Virus record (IMG/VR): IMGVR_UViG_3300008267_000122
Location: 1-39,252 of that record
DNA from: a virus
Strand: one strand, 5' to 3'
DNA: 39,252 nucleotides
The translations under genes and the position numbers were made by a program. This document shows, piece by piece, positions 1 through 8,387 of the stretch; position 1 is the first letter of the stretch, and every line of letters starts with the position of its first letter. The notes beneath the pieces were generated by a model. The model worked only from the letters and a program-made list of their open reading frames with translations, had not been told where the DNA came from and did not search any database.

Positions 1-23
1 AATAATTACCTAAATGTAAATAT

Positions 24-1226
24 TTAATAATCTATAATTACATTAAAAATAACAATATCATTAGGTGTTTTATAATAAGTTGTATTTGTTTTAGCTATGG
101 CAACCATATTACCATTGTTATCAAATAATGCTATCTCAGTTATTCTTGGTATATCACCATTATTAAATGTTGTATTTGTACTATTAACAAATGTATTTCT
201 ATCGGCAATACAAGTTATTTGTTGTGATACATTACTATTAACACTATTAAACTCTATGGTTGTAGCACTTGCTGTAGCACCAGTAATATCAAAGTTATTT
301 ACTATATCTGGGTGTGTTATTGCAAAGAATCCTTTATCTAAATAAGCGATACCTACTGGTGTGTCACCGCTAATACCTAAATCTTCATTTGTAGTTAAAT
401 TCCATAATTCTTTTTTAGGTACTGAACTAAACGCTTTTGTTGTTGCATATCCAGTTGACCAACTCTTTGTTGTATCACCACCGTTAGGTTTCATTATTTC
501 ATCTGAGAATAACAATACTCTATTTGTTCCAAAAGGTGATATTATAGAACTAGTTTCAACCAATGAATTATCATATTGTGTTAAACTAAGTTCTTGATTA
601 TAGAAAGTACCATAAATATTAAAAGTAGATGCTGTGGTTGTTAATGATATTTTAACTGTTTTACCATCAATTATTTCACCATAAGTAGAACCACTTAAAC
701 CTAATATTAATACATTATCTTGAGATAATCCACTTAATCCTGTGTCTGAAAATCCACCTTCAGCATACGTTGAACCAGTAAAATACAATTGTTCATCTTC
801 TGATTTTGGTAAACCAAAAGAATAAAATAAGTTTGTTAATGGGTCTGTGCTACCAGATAGTCTACTAATTATGTTTTGTGAGATAGTTCCAGCACTATAA
901 TCAACTGTACTGAAATCATTATAATCATAAGAAGTATTGATACCTAAAGATGAAATTTCAACTGGTTTAACAATAGATGTTCCATTATAATATAATACGC
1001 TTCTTAAATTGTAATTTGCACCACCATTATTAACAGTATTTAAATCTCCACTAAAATCTGGTATTTCTCCAAATGTTAATCCAGATAAAACTGTATAATC
1101 AGCATCAGAATCTCCTAATGCAAATGTTGTTATTAATGCATTACTATTTGTTATTAATAATTGTCTACCAACAGGTGTTAATTTACCTTTAATTGTGAAT
1201 GTGTCTGCACTAGCTATAAATCCCAT
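24..1226 (-). CDS. Tail-fibre-like structural protein (paralogue of the 720-aa neighbour)
   Basis: 400 aa. The N-terminus carries a pattern of the form KLTPVGRQLL followed by a conserved ALGDSDADY stretch (about residues 14-44). The C-terminus carries ITEIALFDNNGNMVAIAKT (about 360-380) and ends in a hydrophobic strand. Both ends match, in order, the two ends of the 720-aa protein encoded just upstream. This N-/C-terminal pair resembles phage tail-collar/tail-fibre proteins of the PF12571 type (T-x-x-G-x-x-L ... ALGD, and ITEIGLYDxxGxLVAVA). The middle is Ser/Thr/Gly/Asn-rich, as expected of beta-rich fibre proteins. It is the last gene before the low edge of the window and starts 25 nt after the 720-aa gene. 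The leader is A/T-rich with no Shine-Dalgarno. The virion fibre role is inferred from family resemblance and from position in the structural run. Confidence 0.7.
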   Translation of the reverse strand: MGFIASADTFTIKGKLTPVGRQLLITNSNALITTFALGDSDADYTVLSGLTFGEIPDFSGDLNTVNNGGANYNLRSVLYYNGTSIVKPVEISSLGINTSYDYNDFSTVDYSAGTISQNIISRLSGSTDPLTNLFYSFGLPKSEDEQLYFTGSTYAEGGFSDTGLSGLSQDNVLILGLSGSTYGEIIDGKTVKISLTTTASTFNIYGTFYNQELSLTQYDNSLVETSSIISPFGTNRVLLFSDEIMKPNGGDTTKSWSTGYATTKAFSSVPKKELWNLTTNEDLGISGDTPVGIAYLDKGFFAITHPDIVNNFDITGATASATTIEFNSVNSNVSQQITCIADRNTFVNSTNTTFNNGDIPRITEIALFDNNGNMVAIAKTNTTYYKTPNDIVIFNVIIDY

Positions 1227-1251
1227 TTTAATTCGTTTTTATTTATTTTAT

Positions 1252-3414
1252 TTAAAAATCCATACTAAGCTCCACCATCACAGTTCTACCGTTTTGTAAT
1301 CGAATAGGTGAGCTTAATTTACCAATCATAACCAAATCACCAATAGAATCATAGATACCTATTTCACTAACTCTAATGTCAGGTTTAACAGTAGATTCAT
1401 TTGATGTTCTTGTTGGGTTTGATGAATATTTAAAATTATTAGCAGCTATAGATATATTAAATGTTGTTTTATATATACTAGCCCCAATATACGCTTCTAT
1501 ATTACCATAAAAGAATCTTTCATCACCAAATTGTAATGAATTTGGATTATTTATAGTATTCATATTTAATGAATTCATTAAACTAAAATTACTAGCACTA
1601 TTAGTAACCGAATAATCAATTGAAAAACCATTTATTAATGGTGTTTGAACTTCAAGTTGTAATGGGTCTATTGTTTCACCAGCAAAATCTGTTAATGATG
1701 TTGATGTATAATCATATACTTTCCAAGCATCAGGTGATGGTCTTTCACCGTTTGTTACTTGAAATAAAACTTTAAAGTTATAAGCATACCAACCATAACC
1801 ATCATAATTAGTATCTTCTATTTTTCTCATGTATGGGAACATGTCGATTTCTGACATTCTAAATTCAACATCTTTACCTGTTGATGATGTATTTGTTACA
1901 CCTATTACTTTTTGACATGGTAATGTTGAAGTTAACCCTGATACTGAATCATTTTCAAAAGTATATGTTAACCACATAGTTTCTGATGGATTCAATGCTG
2001 CATTAATACCAGCTGGTGATTTAAGTGTAGCACTTAAAGGTGGTAATGTCCAATTTCTATTTGATTTATATGAAATTGCTGCAATTAATTCGTCATCAGT
2101 AAGTACTATAATTTTATATTGTGGTAATACCATACCAACCACCATTGGTGTTTGTTCTGCTGGTATTAACAATGGATTCTCATGTAATTCAATATATTCT
2201 ATTTGTGATGTACCTATAAATTTAGTAGACCCACTAGCTAAGAATGACATACCCATTGTTGTTCCACTTCCAGTTGAGAAATCTCTTCTATGCCACATTA
2301 AGTCTGGCATATGTACATTTACAGTTTTTCCATTAGTATCATCAATATATAAGAATTCACCATAGAAATTAGATATTGTATTGTTAGAATAATGTAAGAT
2401 TGAAATTGATTTTACTGTGTTGTCTAATACAGAACCACCAGGTGTACCACAGACATCAACCATTTCACTAATTGTACTCATAGCTTCGCTAATCCCTAAA
2501 AACGGTCTTGCCATACCTATGTAAGAATTAGAACCAAATAATTCATGACTTTCATATGGTGTCATTGATGTTGCTTGAACACTAGTACCACTCATACCAA
2601 TTAAGTCTTCAATAAATACATTATTCATATTCCAAACTGGTACATCATTAATCGATACATCACAACATCCATCAAAATCTAAAGTATTTGTATTCCAGTA
2701 TGGAATTGATGTATCTGAATCATAATAATCTGAAAAATTACTAGGATATATCATAAATTGAGTATCAGCTGAACTAGCACTCAAATTTGGTAAATATCTA
2801 TCAACATTTATTGTGTCACCAACATCTGTTGTTGTTGCTGTAGATACAATTTGATACCATATATGTGGTACTGGTTTTGTATTTTGATTTTCAGCTAAAT
2901 TTGTACCTAAATAGTCATTATTATATTTAAATAATATAAAATCACCAACACTTAATGTATTACCAGTTCCTATTACTAATGAACTTGTACCACTAAATGA
3001 ACTGTTATTAACATTACCAAAACTTTTAACATATGTATTACCAGTTAAAGTCGTAAATTCATCATGTGCTGCTGATGCTGAGAAAAAACCTCTTTCTTTT
3101 GCTTTGTTATTTACAATAGCTTTAATTGTATTAATTTGACCACTTGTAAATGAATTTAATGCTGTTGTACCATCTTTAGTAATGAAAGTTTTTAAATTAG
3201 GTTGTAAATCAGCTGGAGATAAAACTTTAATATCACCAAAATTAGTTAATGGATTGTTATCGATTAAAGATACTCTATCGTAATTTATTTCTGAATCACC
3301 AATAGCCCAAGCACTAAAATTTAATTGACCTTGCGCTAATTTTTTTCTACCAGTATCTGTCAATTTAACATTAACGATTGGTGAATTACTATTTTCTAAT
3401 GTTATATAACTCAT
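1252..3414 (-). CDS. Large tail-fibre-like structural protein
   Basis: 720 aa. The N-terminal module (KLTDTGRKKLAQGQ, then WAIGDSEINYD, about residues 17-45) and the C-terminal module (VSEIGIYDSIGDLVMIGKL near 680-700, ending MVELSMDF) are homologous to those of the 400-aa protein that follows. The extra length is a central insertion rich in Ser, Thr, Gly and Asn that includes a GDFILFKYNN-type beta stretch near residue 155. The family resemblance is to tail-collar fibre proteins. The pair looks like a duplication that kept the conserved ends and diverged in the middle, where host contact would be expected. It is preceded by a 97-nt gap holding a promoter-like motif and a weak hairpin, so it may head its own late transcript. 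The exact virion position cannot be read from sequence. Confidence 0.7.
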   Translation of the reverse strand: MSYITLENSNSPIVNVKLTDTGRKKLAQGQLNFSAWAIGDSEINYDRVSLIDNNPLTNFGDIKVLSPADLQPNLKTFITKDGTTALNSFTSGQINTIKAIVNNKAKERGFFSASAAHDEFTTLTGNTYVKSFGNVNNSSFSGTSSLVIGTGNTLSVGDFILFKYNNDYLGTNLAENQNTKPVPHIWYQIVSTATTTDVGDTINVDRYLPNLSASSADTQFMIYPSNFSDYYDSDTSIPYWNTNTLDFDGCCDVSINDVPVWNMNNVFIEDLIGMSGTSVQATSMTPYESHELFGSNSYIGMARPFLGISEAMSTISEMVDVCGTPGGSVLDNTVKSISILHYSNNTISNFYGEFLYIDDTNGKTVNVHMPDLMWHRRDFSTGSGTTMGMSFLASGSTKFIGTSQIEYIELHENPLLIPAEQTPMVVGMVLPQYKIIVLTDDELIAAISYKSNRNWTLPPLSATLKSPAGINAALNPSETMWLTYTFENDSVSGLTSTLPCQKVIGVTNTSSTGKDVEFRMSEIDMFPYMRKIEDTNYDGYGWYAYNFKVLFQVTNGERPSPDAWKVYDYTSTSLTDFAGETIDPLQLEVQTPLINGFSIDYSVTNSASNFSLMNSLNMNTINNPNSLQFGDERFFYGNIEAYIGASIYKTTFNISIAANNFKYSSNPTRTSNESTVKPDIRVSEIGIYDSIGDLVMIGKLSSPIRLQNGRTVMVELSMDF

Positions 3415-3445
3415 AATGTTTATAAATATTAATAATTTGAACTTA

Positions 3446-3467
3446 AAAACAATAAAATAATTGTTTT
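3446..3467 (-). terminator. Weak AT-only hairpin, possible terminator or leader structure
   Basis: The arms aaaacaat and attgtttt (8 bp) surround a 6-nt loop, followed on the minus strand by a short T-rich stretch. It lies between the stop of the 627-aa gene and the start of the 720-aa gene. All but two stem pairs are A-T, so stability is doubtful. It lies downstream of the candidate promoter at 3481-3508 and so would fall in that transcript's leader. Confidence 0.25.
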
Positions 3468-3480
3468 ATATCCTATTATA

Positions 3481-3508
3481 AATATAACTTATTATTTTTT
3501 TTTGTAAA
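3481..3508 (-). promoter_or_regulatory. Candidate promoter for the 720-aa/400-aa tail-fibre pair
   Basis: Read on the minus strand: TTTACA, 16 nt, TATATT, continuing as TATATTTATAATA. The same 13-base block, also preceded by TTTACA (17 nt away), occurs directly upstream of the gp25-like gene at 26923-26951. Placement just after the upstream stop codon (3512) and the repeated sequence support a real regulatory signal. In DNA this AT-rich, chance -10-like matches are common. Confidence 0.45.
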
Positions 3509-3511
3509 TAT

Positions 3512-5395
3512 TTAATAATTATTTGTTGCGTTTGTTCTAATGGTAATTGGTATTATATCACTATATTCATTAAACGATATTACATCATTTGTAAACGATT
3601 TATATTTCTTTTCGTTCTTTATCCTATAGTATAAATTAGTACCATATCCACCAATTAATTTTATTGAATTTGAATAATCACTTATACCTTCTAAATGACT
3701 AGTTTCAACTGTATTTATTATGTTACTAAATGCTTCATCAGTTGCTAATTCTATTATAAAATTACCATTACTACTATTAGGTGTATTACTTATGCTCCAC
3801 TCTATTGTTGGTTGAACTATTGTTATATCACCTTGAACTTCTGTTTCGGTATTATAATAAACATTTATTATATCACCTAATAATAAATTACCTTCTAATA
3901 TAATTCTTTTTAAATTTGTTGTTGATTGATAATAATCAATATTATTTGCTAATAAAGCACCATTTAAAGTTATTGCTATGTCATTAGAAGATAAAGGTGT
4001 TAATGTTGTATATATTTCGTATTTATTTGTGGTTGTATTATAATATATTTTATTACTACCTTGATTATCAGTAGAACCTGATACTATTGATGTTTGTATA
4101 TCATATATATCAGCTCTTAAATTATTACCACTACTTGAATTTGAAAATGCAATTGTCATAATATCACCTTCAACAGCTTCTTCTTTTAATTCTATTGCTG
4201 TTACATCAACATCATTACTTGTTACACCAGTTAATATATAATCATACTCTAACGCTAATATTAAACCATTTAATGATATAATATAATCACCATTTGATGC
4301 TGGTAGTGTAACAACTTTTTGTCCTTTTGTTAGTTCAAAGCTATTAACAGTTAACGCATTTAAAGCTAAATTAGTTGATTTGCCGTTTTTAATTATAGGT
4401 TTTGATGGTTTCTGTACCGCAACAAAATGAAAGTCATTAGATTCATCGTATATACCGTATTTTGTTCCTGTTTTTATCTCAGATGTATCAATTATTACAT
4501 TTCTTAATAATGCAAATTCATTTGGATTGTTTAATTCATAATAACCTTTAATTAGATAATCACCATCTATTAATAAATTATCTACTGGTATTGCATATGT
4601 AGTTGCACTTGTACTACTTAATACTGTCCAGTCAACTAATCTTGATTTAAATACTGAATAATCGGTAAACCCATTTAATTTTGAATTGTACTTATAAACT
4701 TCAAATTTAAATCTAGTATTTGTTTCATTATAAAATTGATTTGTATTAGCTGTAAATACAAAATTCATAGTTATCCCAGTTTCTGTTGATATACCATAAA
4801 CATTATTACTGTTTGATGTTAAACCACTAAAATCTAAATCACATATGTTTTCATTATATTCACATGTTCCAGTAAATACATTCCCAACTGAAATACCTGT
4901 TAATGGACATTCATCAATTATATTTATTTTTGTTGCTATATCTATCGATACATGATTTATTGGATGTGTTAGTGAGAATGATGTACCAGTGAAACTATAA
5001 TTATAACCTAATTTAGTTAAACTACTTATAACTGAACCGCTGAAATCATCAATAACTGGTATGTCACCAGTAAATCCAGTACTAATAAAAAATTCATCAC
5101 TATTAACTAACTCGTCATTAGCATATATATTTGTATACCAAGAAATTGAGTTAAAACAAGAACCACTTAATAAATTACTAGTAAAACAATCAGTAGTTGC
5201 TGTGAATATATCGTTATATGAAATACCACTTAAATCAAAATATAATGTATTCTGAACTATTTTATTAGCTGTTGTGATGGTATACATAGGCATCTCATAT
5301 ATCTTCAAATCTGAGCTAGTTTTAGCCACATTTACTGTACTATTTTTTTGAGCACATATACCACTTTGTCTATATATTCTATTTTGATAACTCAT
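3512..5395 (-). CDS. Tail/baseplate structural protein with duplicated beta domains
   Basis: 627 aa, no confident family. Residues about 352-420 and 440-520 form an internal repeat: each has a strand, an I-x-LNG core, a DY pair, a variable loop, then IxLxxxxxxGDIxxxxY. This LNG...DY...GD pattern recurs in phage tail-fibre and tail-spike proteins. The last 100 residues (from about 526) read like a fibronectin-III-type domain (PTIEWSIS ... FIIELATDEAF ... YYRIKN). The N-terminal half is Ser/Thr/Asn-rich with several cysteines. The ATG overlaps the preceding gene's TAA by one base (TAATG), implying translational coupling to the 82-aa protein. Structural assignment is inferred from composition, repeats and neighbours. 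Confidence 0.6.
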   Translation of the reverse strand: MSYQNRIYRQSGICAQKNSTVNVAKTSSDLKIYEMPMYTITTANKIVQNTLYFDLSGISYNDIFTATTDCFTSNLLSGSCFNSISWYTNIYANDELVNSDEFFISTGFTGDIPVIDDFSGSVISSLTKLGYNYSFTGTSFSLTHPINHVSIDIATKINIIDECPLTGISVGNVFTGTCEYNENICDLDFSGLTSNSNNVYGISTETGITMNFVFTANTNQFYNETNTRFKFEVYKYNSKLNGFTDYSVFKSRLVDWTVLSSTSATTYAIPVDNLLIDGDYLIKGYYELNNPNEFALLRNVIIDTSEIKTGTKYGIYDESNDFHFVAVQKPSKPIIKNGKSTNLALNALTVNSFELTKGQKVVTLPASNGDYIISLNGLILALEYDYILTGVTSNDVDVTAIELKEEAVEGDIMTIAFSNSSSGNNLRADIYDIQTSIVSGSTDNQGSNKIYYNTTTNKYEIYTTLTPLSSNDIAITLNGALLANNIDYYQSTTNLKRIILEGNLLLGDIINVYYNTETEVQGDITIVQPTIEWSISNTPNSSNGNFIIELATDEAFSNIINTVETSHLEGISDYSNSIKLIGGYGTNLYYRIKNEKKYKSFTNDVISFNEYSDIIPITIRTNATNNY

Positions 5396-5643
5396 TAGTA
5401 TGATATTTCTATTTCTATAAAGGTTTTATCCTTATTAACGGTTAAACCATAATTACTATTATTTGTTATTAATTCAATGTTAGATGCATTTTTAAAATCA
5501 ATTAAATACGCTTCAAAAGTTCTAGTTTCTATATGATTACATTCTAATGTAACAACTTCAAATCTAAGTCTATCTATAGAACCAATATTTAAATTAAAAC
5601 TATCTGCAATTTTTACTGTTATATTTTGTATTAATCTAGGCAT
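5395..5643 (-). CDS. Small hypothetical protein in the tail gene cluster
   Basis: 82 aa, unrecognised. It is predicted mostly beta: alternating hydrophobic strands (ITVKIADSF, LRFEVVTLE, FEAYLIDF, KTFIEIEISY) with no signal peptide or membrane segment. It lies 11 nt after the 445-aa gene, and its stop codon shares a base with the start of the 627-aa gene. The coupled arrangement suggests a small tail or fibre component, or a chaperone for the 627-aa product. The sequence does not decide between these. Confidence 0.6.
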   Translation of the reverse strand: MPRLIQNITVKIADSFNLNIGSIDRLRFEVVTLECNHIETRTFEAYLIDFKNASNIELITNNSNYGLTVNKDKTFIEIEISY

Positions 5644-5654
5644 CTTATTAAATT

Positions 5655-6992
5655 TTAACTTCTATTATAAAAATAATCCCAATTAGCTCTAGCTCTAACC
5701 CAATCACTTTCAGTTATTTTTATTGAACCCAAAAACGTTGGATTACAAAAAGCTGGACCACTGGATATACGATAAGCGTATTTTTTATTAATAGCAAATG
5801 GGTTATTTACTGTTTCTTTGTTACTATTTTCATTATTTGCTGATATAATATTTAAGTCATCTTCAGTTAACTTACCAAAAGTCGTATGAGTGTCTCCAAC
5901 AACTAAATTATATTGTATAGGATTTGACGGATTGCTAACTAATAACCCTTCAAAATCTACATTTGATTGATAATCAATACTAGTAGCACTAATAGCTAAT
6001 GTTTTAGGCATTTCTTGAAATGTAACATCATAAATAACACATTCTGTATTACCGTAATCAATAGTTTCTAAATGAAACCCTTTAATGTTACAATTATTAG
6101 TCTCAACATTATTAGTCTCACTAAAAACTAAGTTTGTTTTTCTATATCTATGTTTTTGTTGATGAAATATACTATTTCTAACTACATCAGTAGCACCCCA
6201 TATTGTTGTTGATGGTACAAATTGTTCAGCTAAATCAATCCAATGTTTGCCTACTACATTTATAAAACCATCCATTGTTTTGTATGTGAATTTATTTGTT
6301 TCGCAATCACCACAATTACCTAAATATCTATCATATAACAAATTTAATGTTGGGTATGCTGATAATGTTTTCCTATTTTTAACATCGATTAATTCTGATA
6401 TAGCAGCTTTTCTAAATTCATCAACATTATTTATTTGTGATAATTCTGTTGTTAATTTTTCATCTAAATCTATATATTCACAACCATAACAAATTTTTGA
6501 TGATTCTTCCATATATTTAGGATTCCTACCATAGTCATTACCTTCAACTAACCATCTAATTTCAGTTAGAATATCGTTAAATTCATTATATGTGTTGACA
6601 TAATCTTGATATACTGAGTAATCAAAACAATGACCACTCCATATAACAGTACCGTATGATGTTGTTGTTTCAGCAGTATAGTTAGGAGCATCATTAATAC
6701 CATTCATCATATTTATAAAAACCTGAAATTTATCAAAAAGTTCTAATGTTTTAGGACCATGATATGGAGGTGTATCTACTCTGATTAAACTAAATAATGA
6801 ATTTACTTCTGCCATTTTTTCTTCATTAAAACAAGTAGTTGATGCTAAATACCATTGATGAAAAGCTTTTATATACGCATTCCTTGTTTCTCTAGCAGTA
6901 CCAGCTTCATCTTCCCAATCACCAAAAACTTTAATATTATTTTTACCTATAACTCTACTGGTGCGATAATCTTCTAAATCAAAAAAATACAT
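5655..6992 (-). CDS. Tail/baseplate structural protein with FDLEDY N-terminal tag
   Basis: 445 aa. It begins MYFFDLEDY, a tag shared with the 135-aa and 1187-aa proteins upstream. After the tag, a segment (GDWEDEAGTARETRNAYIKAFHQWY) resembles the same region of the 135-aa protein, so the two share a longer N-terminal domain. Residues about 245-285 (KHWIDLAEQFVPSTTIWG, RNSIFHQQKHRYR) form a distinctive block rich in aromatic and basic residues; I recall similar blocks in structural proteins of other marine phages but cannot name a family. There are several CxxC-like pairs (CYGCEY, CGDCE). It follows the DUF1566 protein with a 2-nt gap. Virion location is inferred. Confidence 0.6.
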   Translation of the reverse strand: MYFFDLEDYRTSRVIGKNNIKVFGDWEDEAGTARETRNAYIKAFHQWYLASTTCFNEEKMAEVNSLFSLIRVDTPPYHGPKTLELFDKFQVFINMMNGINDAPNYTAETTTSYGTVIWSGHCFDYSVYQDYVNTYNEFNDILTEIRWLVEGNDYGRNPKYMEESSKICYGCEYIDLDEKLTTELSQINNVDEFRKAAISELIDVKNRKTLSAYPTLNLLYDRYLGNCGDCETNKFTYKTMDGFINVVGKHWIDLAEQFVPSTTIWGATDVVRNSIFHQQKHRYRKTNLVFSETNNVETNNCNIKGFHLETIDYGNTECVIYDVTFQEMPKTLAISATSIDYQSNVDFEGLLVSNPSNPIQYNLVVGDTHTTFGKLTEDDLNIISANNENSNKETVNNPFAINKKYAYRISSGPAFCNPTFLGSIKITESDWVRARANWDYFYNRS

Positions 6993-6994
6993 AT

Positions 6995-7948
6995 TTAAAA
7001 TTTTTTAATAACTATTAGTGCGTATAAATTAGTTTTATCTGCTAAAAAACTTGTGTTAGTTAAAAAACTATAAGCCCAAGCTTGCTGACTATTATATTCC
7101 GTGGATGTCCAAACAACACCTCTTAATTCAATACCTAATTGTGCATAATTACCACCTATAAGTTCCATTTCAGTTTTACTAGGTAAATAATAATCATCAT
7201 ATGTAACACCTTCTTGTGTTGTGTGTGTATAATCTTTAGCAATTTTAGCTACATTATTTTCTGAACCGTAAGTACTAACTATCAAATCTGTATTTGATGC
7301 ACCACTGTATATACCATCAGATGTAGCATTAACTAATGTTGTGTTTGAGCTATGCCAATAATATGAACTTGCTGTTGTTTGTTTAACTGCAAAACCATTA
7401 ATATTGTTAGATTCTAGATATGCACATACACCAAAATCAAGTGGTTGACTTATATAATACCCATTCGGATTGCATTTATTTTTAAAATATTTTTCTATCT
7501 GAAAATTAAATAAATCAAAATTAGCAAATTCAAATGGAAACGTTGCTAATTTAAGTTGATTAACTGATTTTATCGCATTATCTCTTCTAGCTCTATTAAA
7601 AGTACCAACATCTTCACAATCACCAAACCTAGTTACATTTTCGATTCTTTTAATAGCTGATATAGAACATCCTACTAATACTTTTTTATCATCCAAATAT
7701 TCTCTTGCACCAAAATCTTTTAATTCTTCACCACCATATTCATCAATTTGTTTAATTGTTGGTCGTTTAACTCTATATTCTAAATTATCAACATTAACCC
7801 TACGATATGATTTTATATGATTATTATATGACGCAAATATACCTTCATTCAAAGGTTTACAATTACAGTCTTCTGATAAACAATCATTTGATATTGGACT
7901 TATCAATGTAAAAATATTTTCAGTATTGCTAAATGTTTGAAATGGCAT
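6995..7948 (-). CDS. DUF1566 / C-type-lectin-like tail protein, possible receptor-binding or diversified protein
   Basis: 317 aa. Residues about 190-317 match the DUF1566 (Lcl C-terminal) pattern: YYWH near the domain start, GASNTDLIV, VAKIAKDY, then DDYYLPSKTEMELI and VVWTSTEYNSQQAWAYSF near the C-terminus. The common family form is GxxNT ... DWYLPSxxEL ... YWSSTEYN ... AW. Such domains adopt a C-type-lectin-like fold and are used as ligand-binding ends of phage tail proteins. They are also frequent targets of diversity-generating retroelements, where the W-x-STEY...AW end is the variable part. The N-terminal 180 residues are unrecognised and include a short Cys cluster (CLSEDCNC). No reverse transcriptase or template repeat is seen here, so diversification is only a possibility. 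Confidence 0.65.
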   Translation of the reverse strand: MPFQTFSNTENIFTLISPISNDCLSEDCNCKPLNEGIFASYNNHIKSYRRVNVDNLEYRVKRPTIKQIDEYGGEELKDFGAREYLDDKKVLVGCSISAIKRIENVTRFGDCEDVGTFNRARRDNAIKSVNQLKLATFPFEFANFDLFNFQIEKYFKNKCNPNGYYISQPLDFGVCAYLESNNINGFAVKQTTASSYYWHSSNTTLVNATSDGIYSGASNTDLIVSTYGSENNVAKIAKDYTHTTQEGVTYDDYYLPSKTEMELIGGNYAQLGIELRGVVWTSTEYNSQQAWAYSFLTNTSFLADKTNLYALIVIKKF

Positions 7949-7969
7949 ATCTTTTTATTTATAAATATT

Positions 7970-8377
7970 CTAATAAGTAAAATCTTCGAAAGTATCACCA
8001 TCTAAATATGATAACATGCTTTTTAATATGCACATGCTATTTGAAATACCATTAATGTATTCATCATATATTTCTTTAGTTACACCTTCCATTGAGTTGT
8101 CAGCCAAATCCCAGAAATTAGTCCAAGATGAACCTGTTAGACCGTTTAAAAACTCAGAATATAATTCAGTATCGTTTGTATCAAATTCAGTACAAATACC
8201 ATCAGGTTTTTTTATTATAGTCTCATCTCTCCATCTACTTACTGCTAAAATCATAGCACCTCTAGTGTTATTTGCATCACCTCTAATAATGTCCCAATGC
8301 TCAGGGCTAGTCAATTTCTGATTATTTGGTCCCATAAAGGATATATAACAATAATCTTCTGTGTCAAAAAAGTACAT
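7970..8377 (-). CDS. Small FDTEDY-tagged protein, probable tail component
   Basis: 135 aa. It begins MYFFDTEDY and continues with a segment (PEHWDIIRGDANNTRGAMILAVSRW) that parallels the 445-aa protein's N-terminal domain. It therefore looks like that N-terminal domain standing alone with a short acidic, helical C-terminal part (EIYDEYINGISNSM, YLDGDTFEDFTY). It sits between the 1187-aa tagged protein and the DUF1566 protein. Possible roles are a docking subunit or a shortened paralogue of the 445-aa protein. The reading frame is intact and start and stop are clear, so nothing indicates a pseudogene. Confidence 0.6.
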   Translation of the reverse strand: MYFFDTEDYCYISFMGPNNQKLTSPEHWDIIRGDANNTRGAMILAVSRWRDETIIKKPDGICTEFDTNDTELYSEFLNGLTGSSWTNFWDLADNSMEGVTKEIYDEYINGISNSMCILKSMLSYLDGDTFEDFTY

Positions 8378-8387
8378 AATTAATAAT

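Noticed and set aside
97-597. Two plus-strand frames at the low end
   Set aside because: They lie wholly within the minus-strand 400-aa tail gene and look like hydrophobic antisense shadows.
6995-7948. A complete diversity-generating retroelement
   Set aside because: No reverse transcriptase, accessory gene or template repeat was found in this window; only the possible target domain is present.
7956-7963. Exact T4 late promoter octamer TATAAATA on the minus strand before the 317-aa gene
   Set aside because: It is only about 7 nt from the ATG, in AT-only sequence where the octamer is expected by chance, and it is not repeated before other late genes.
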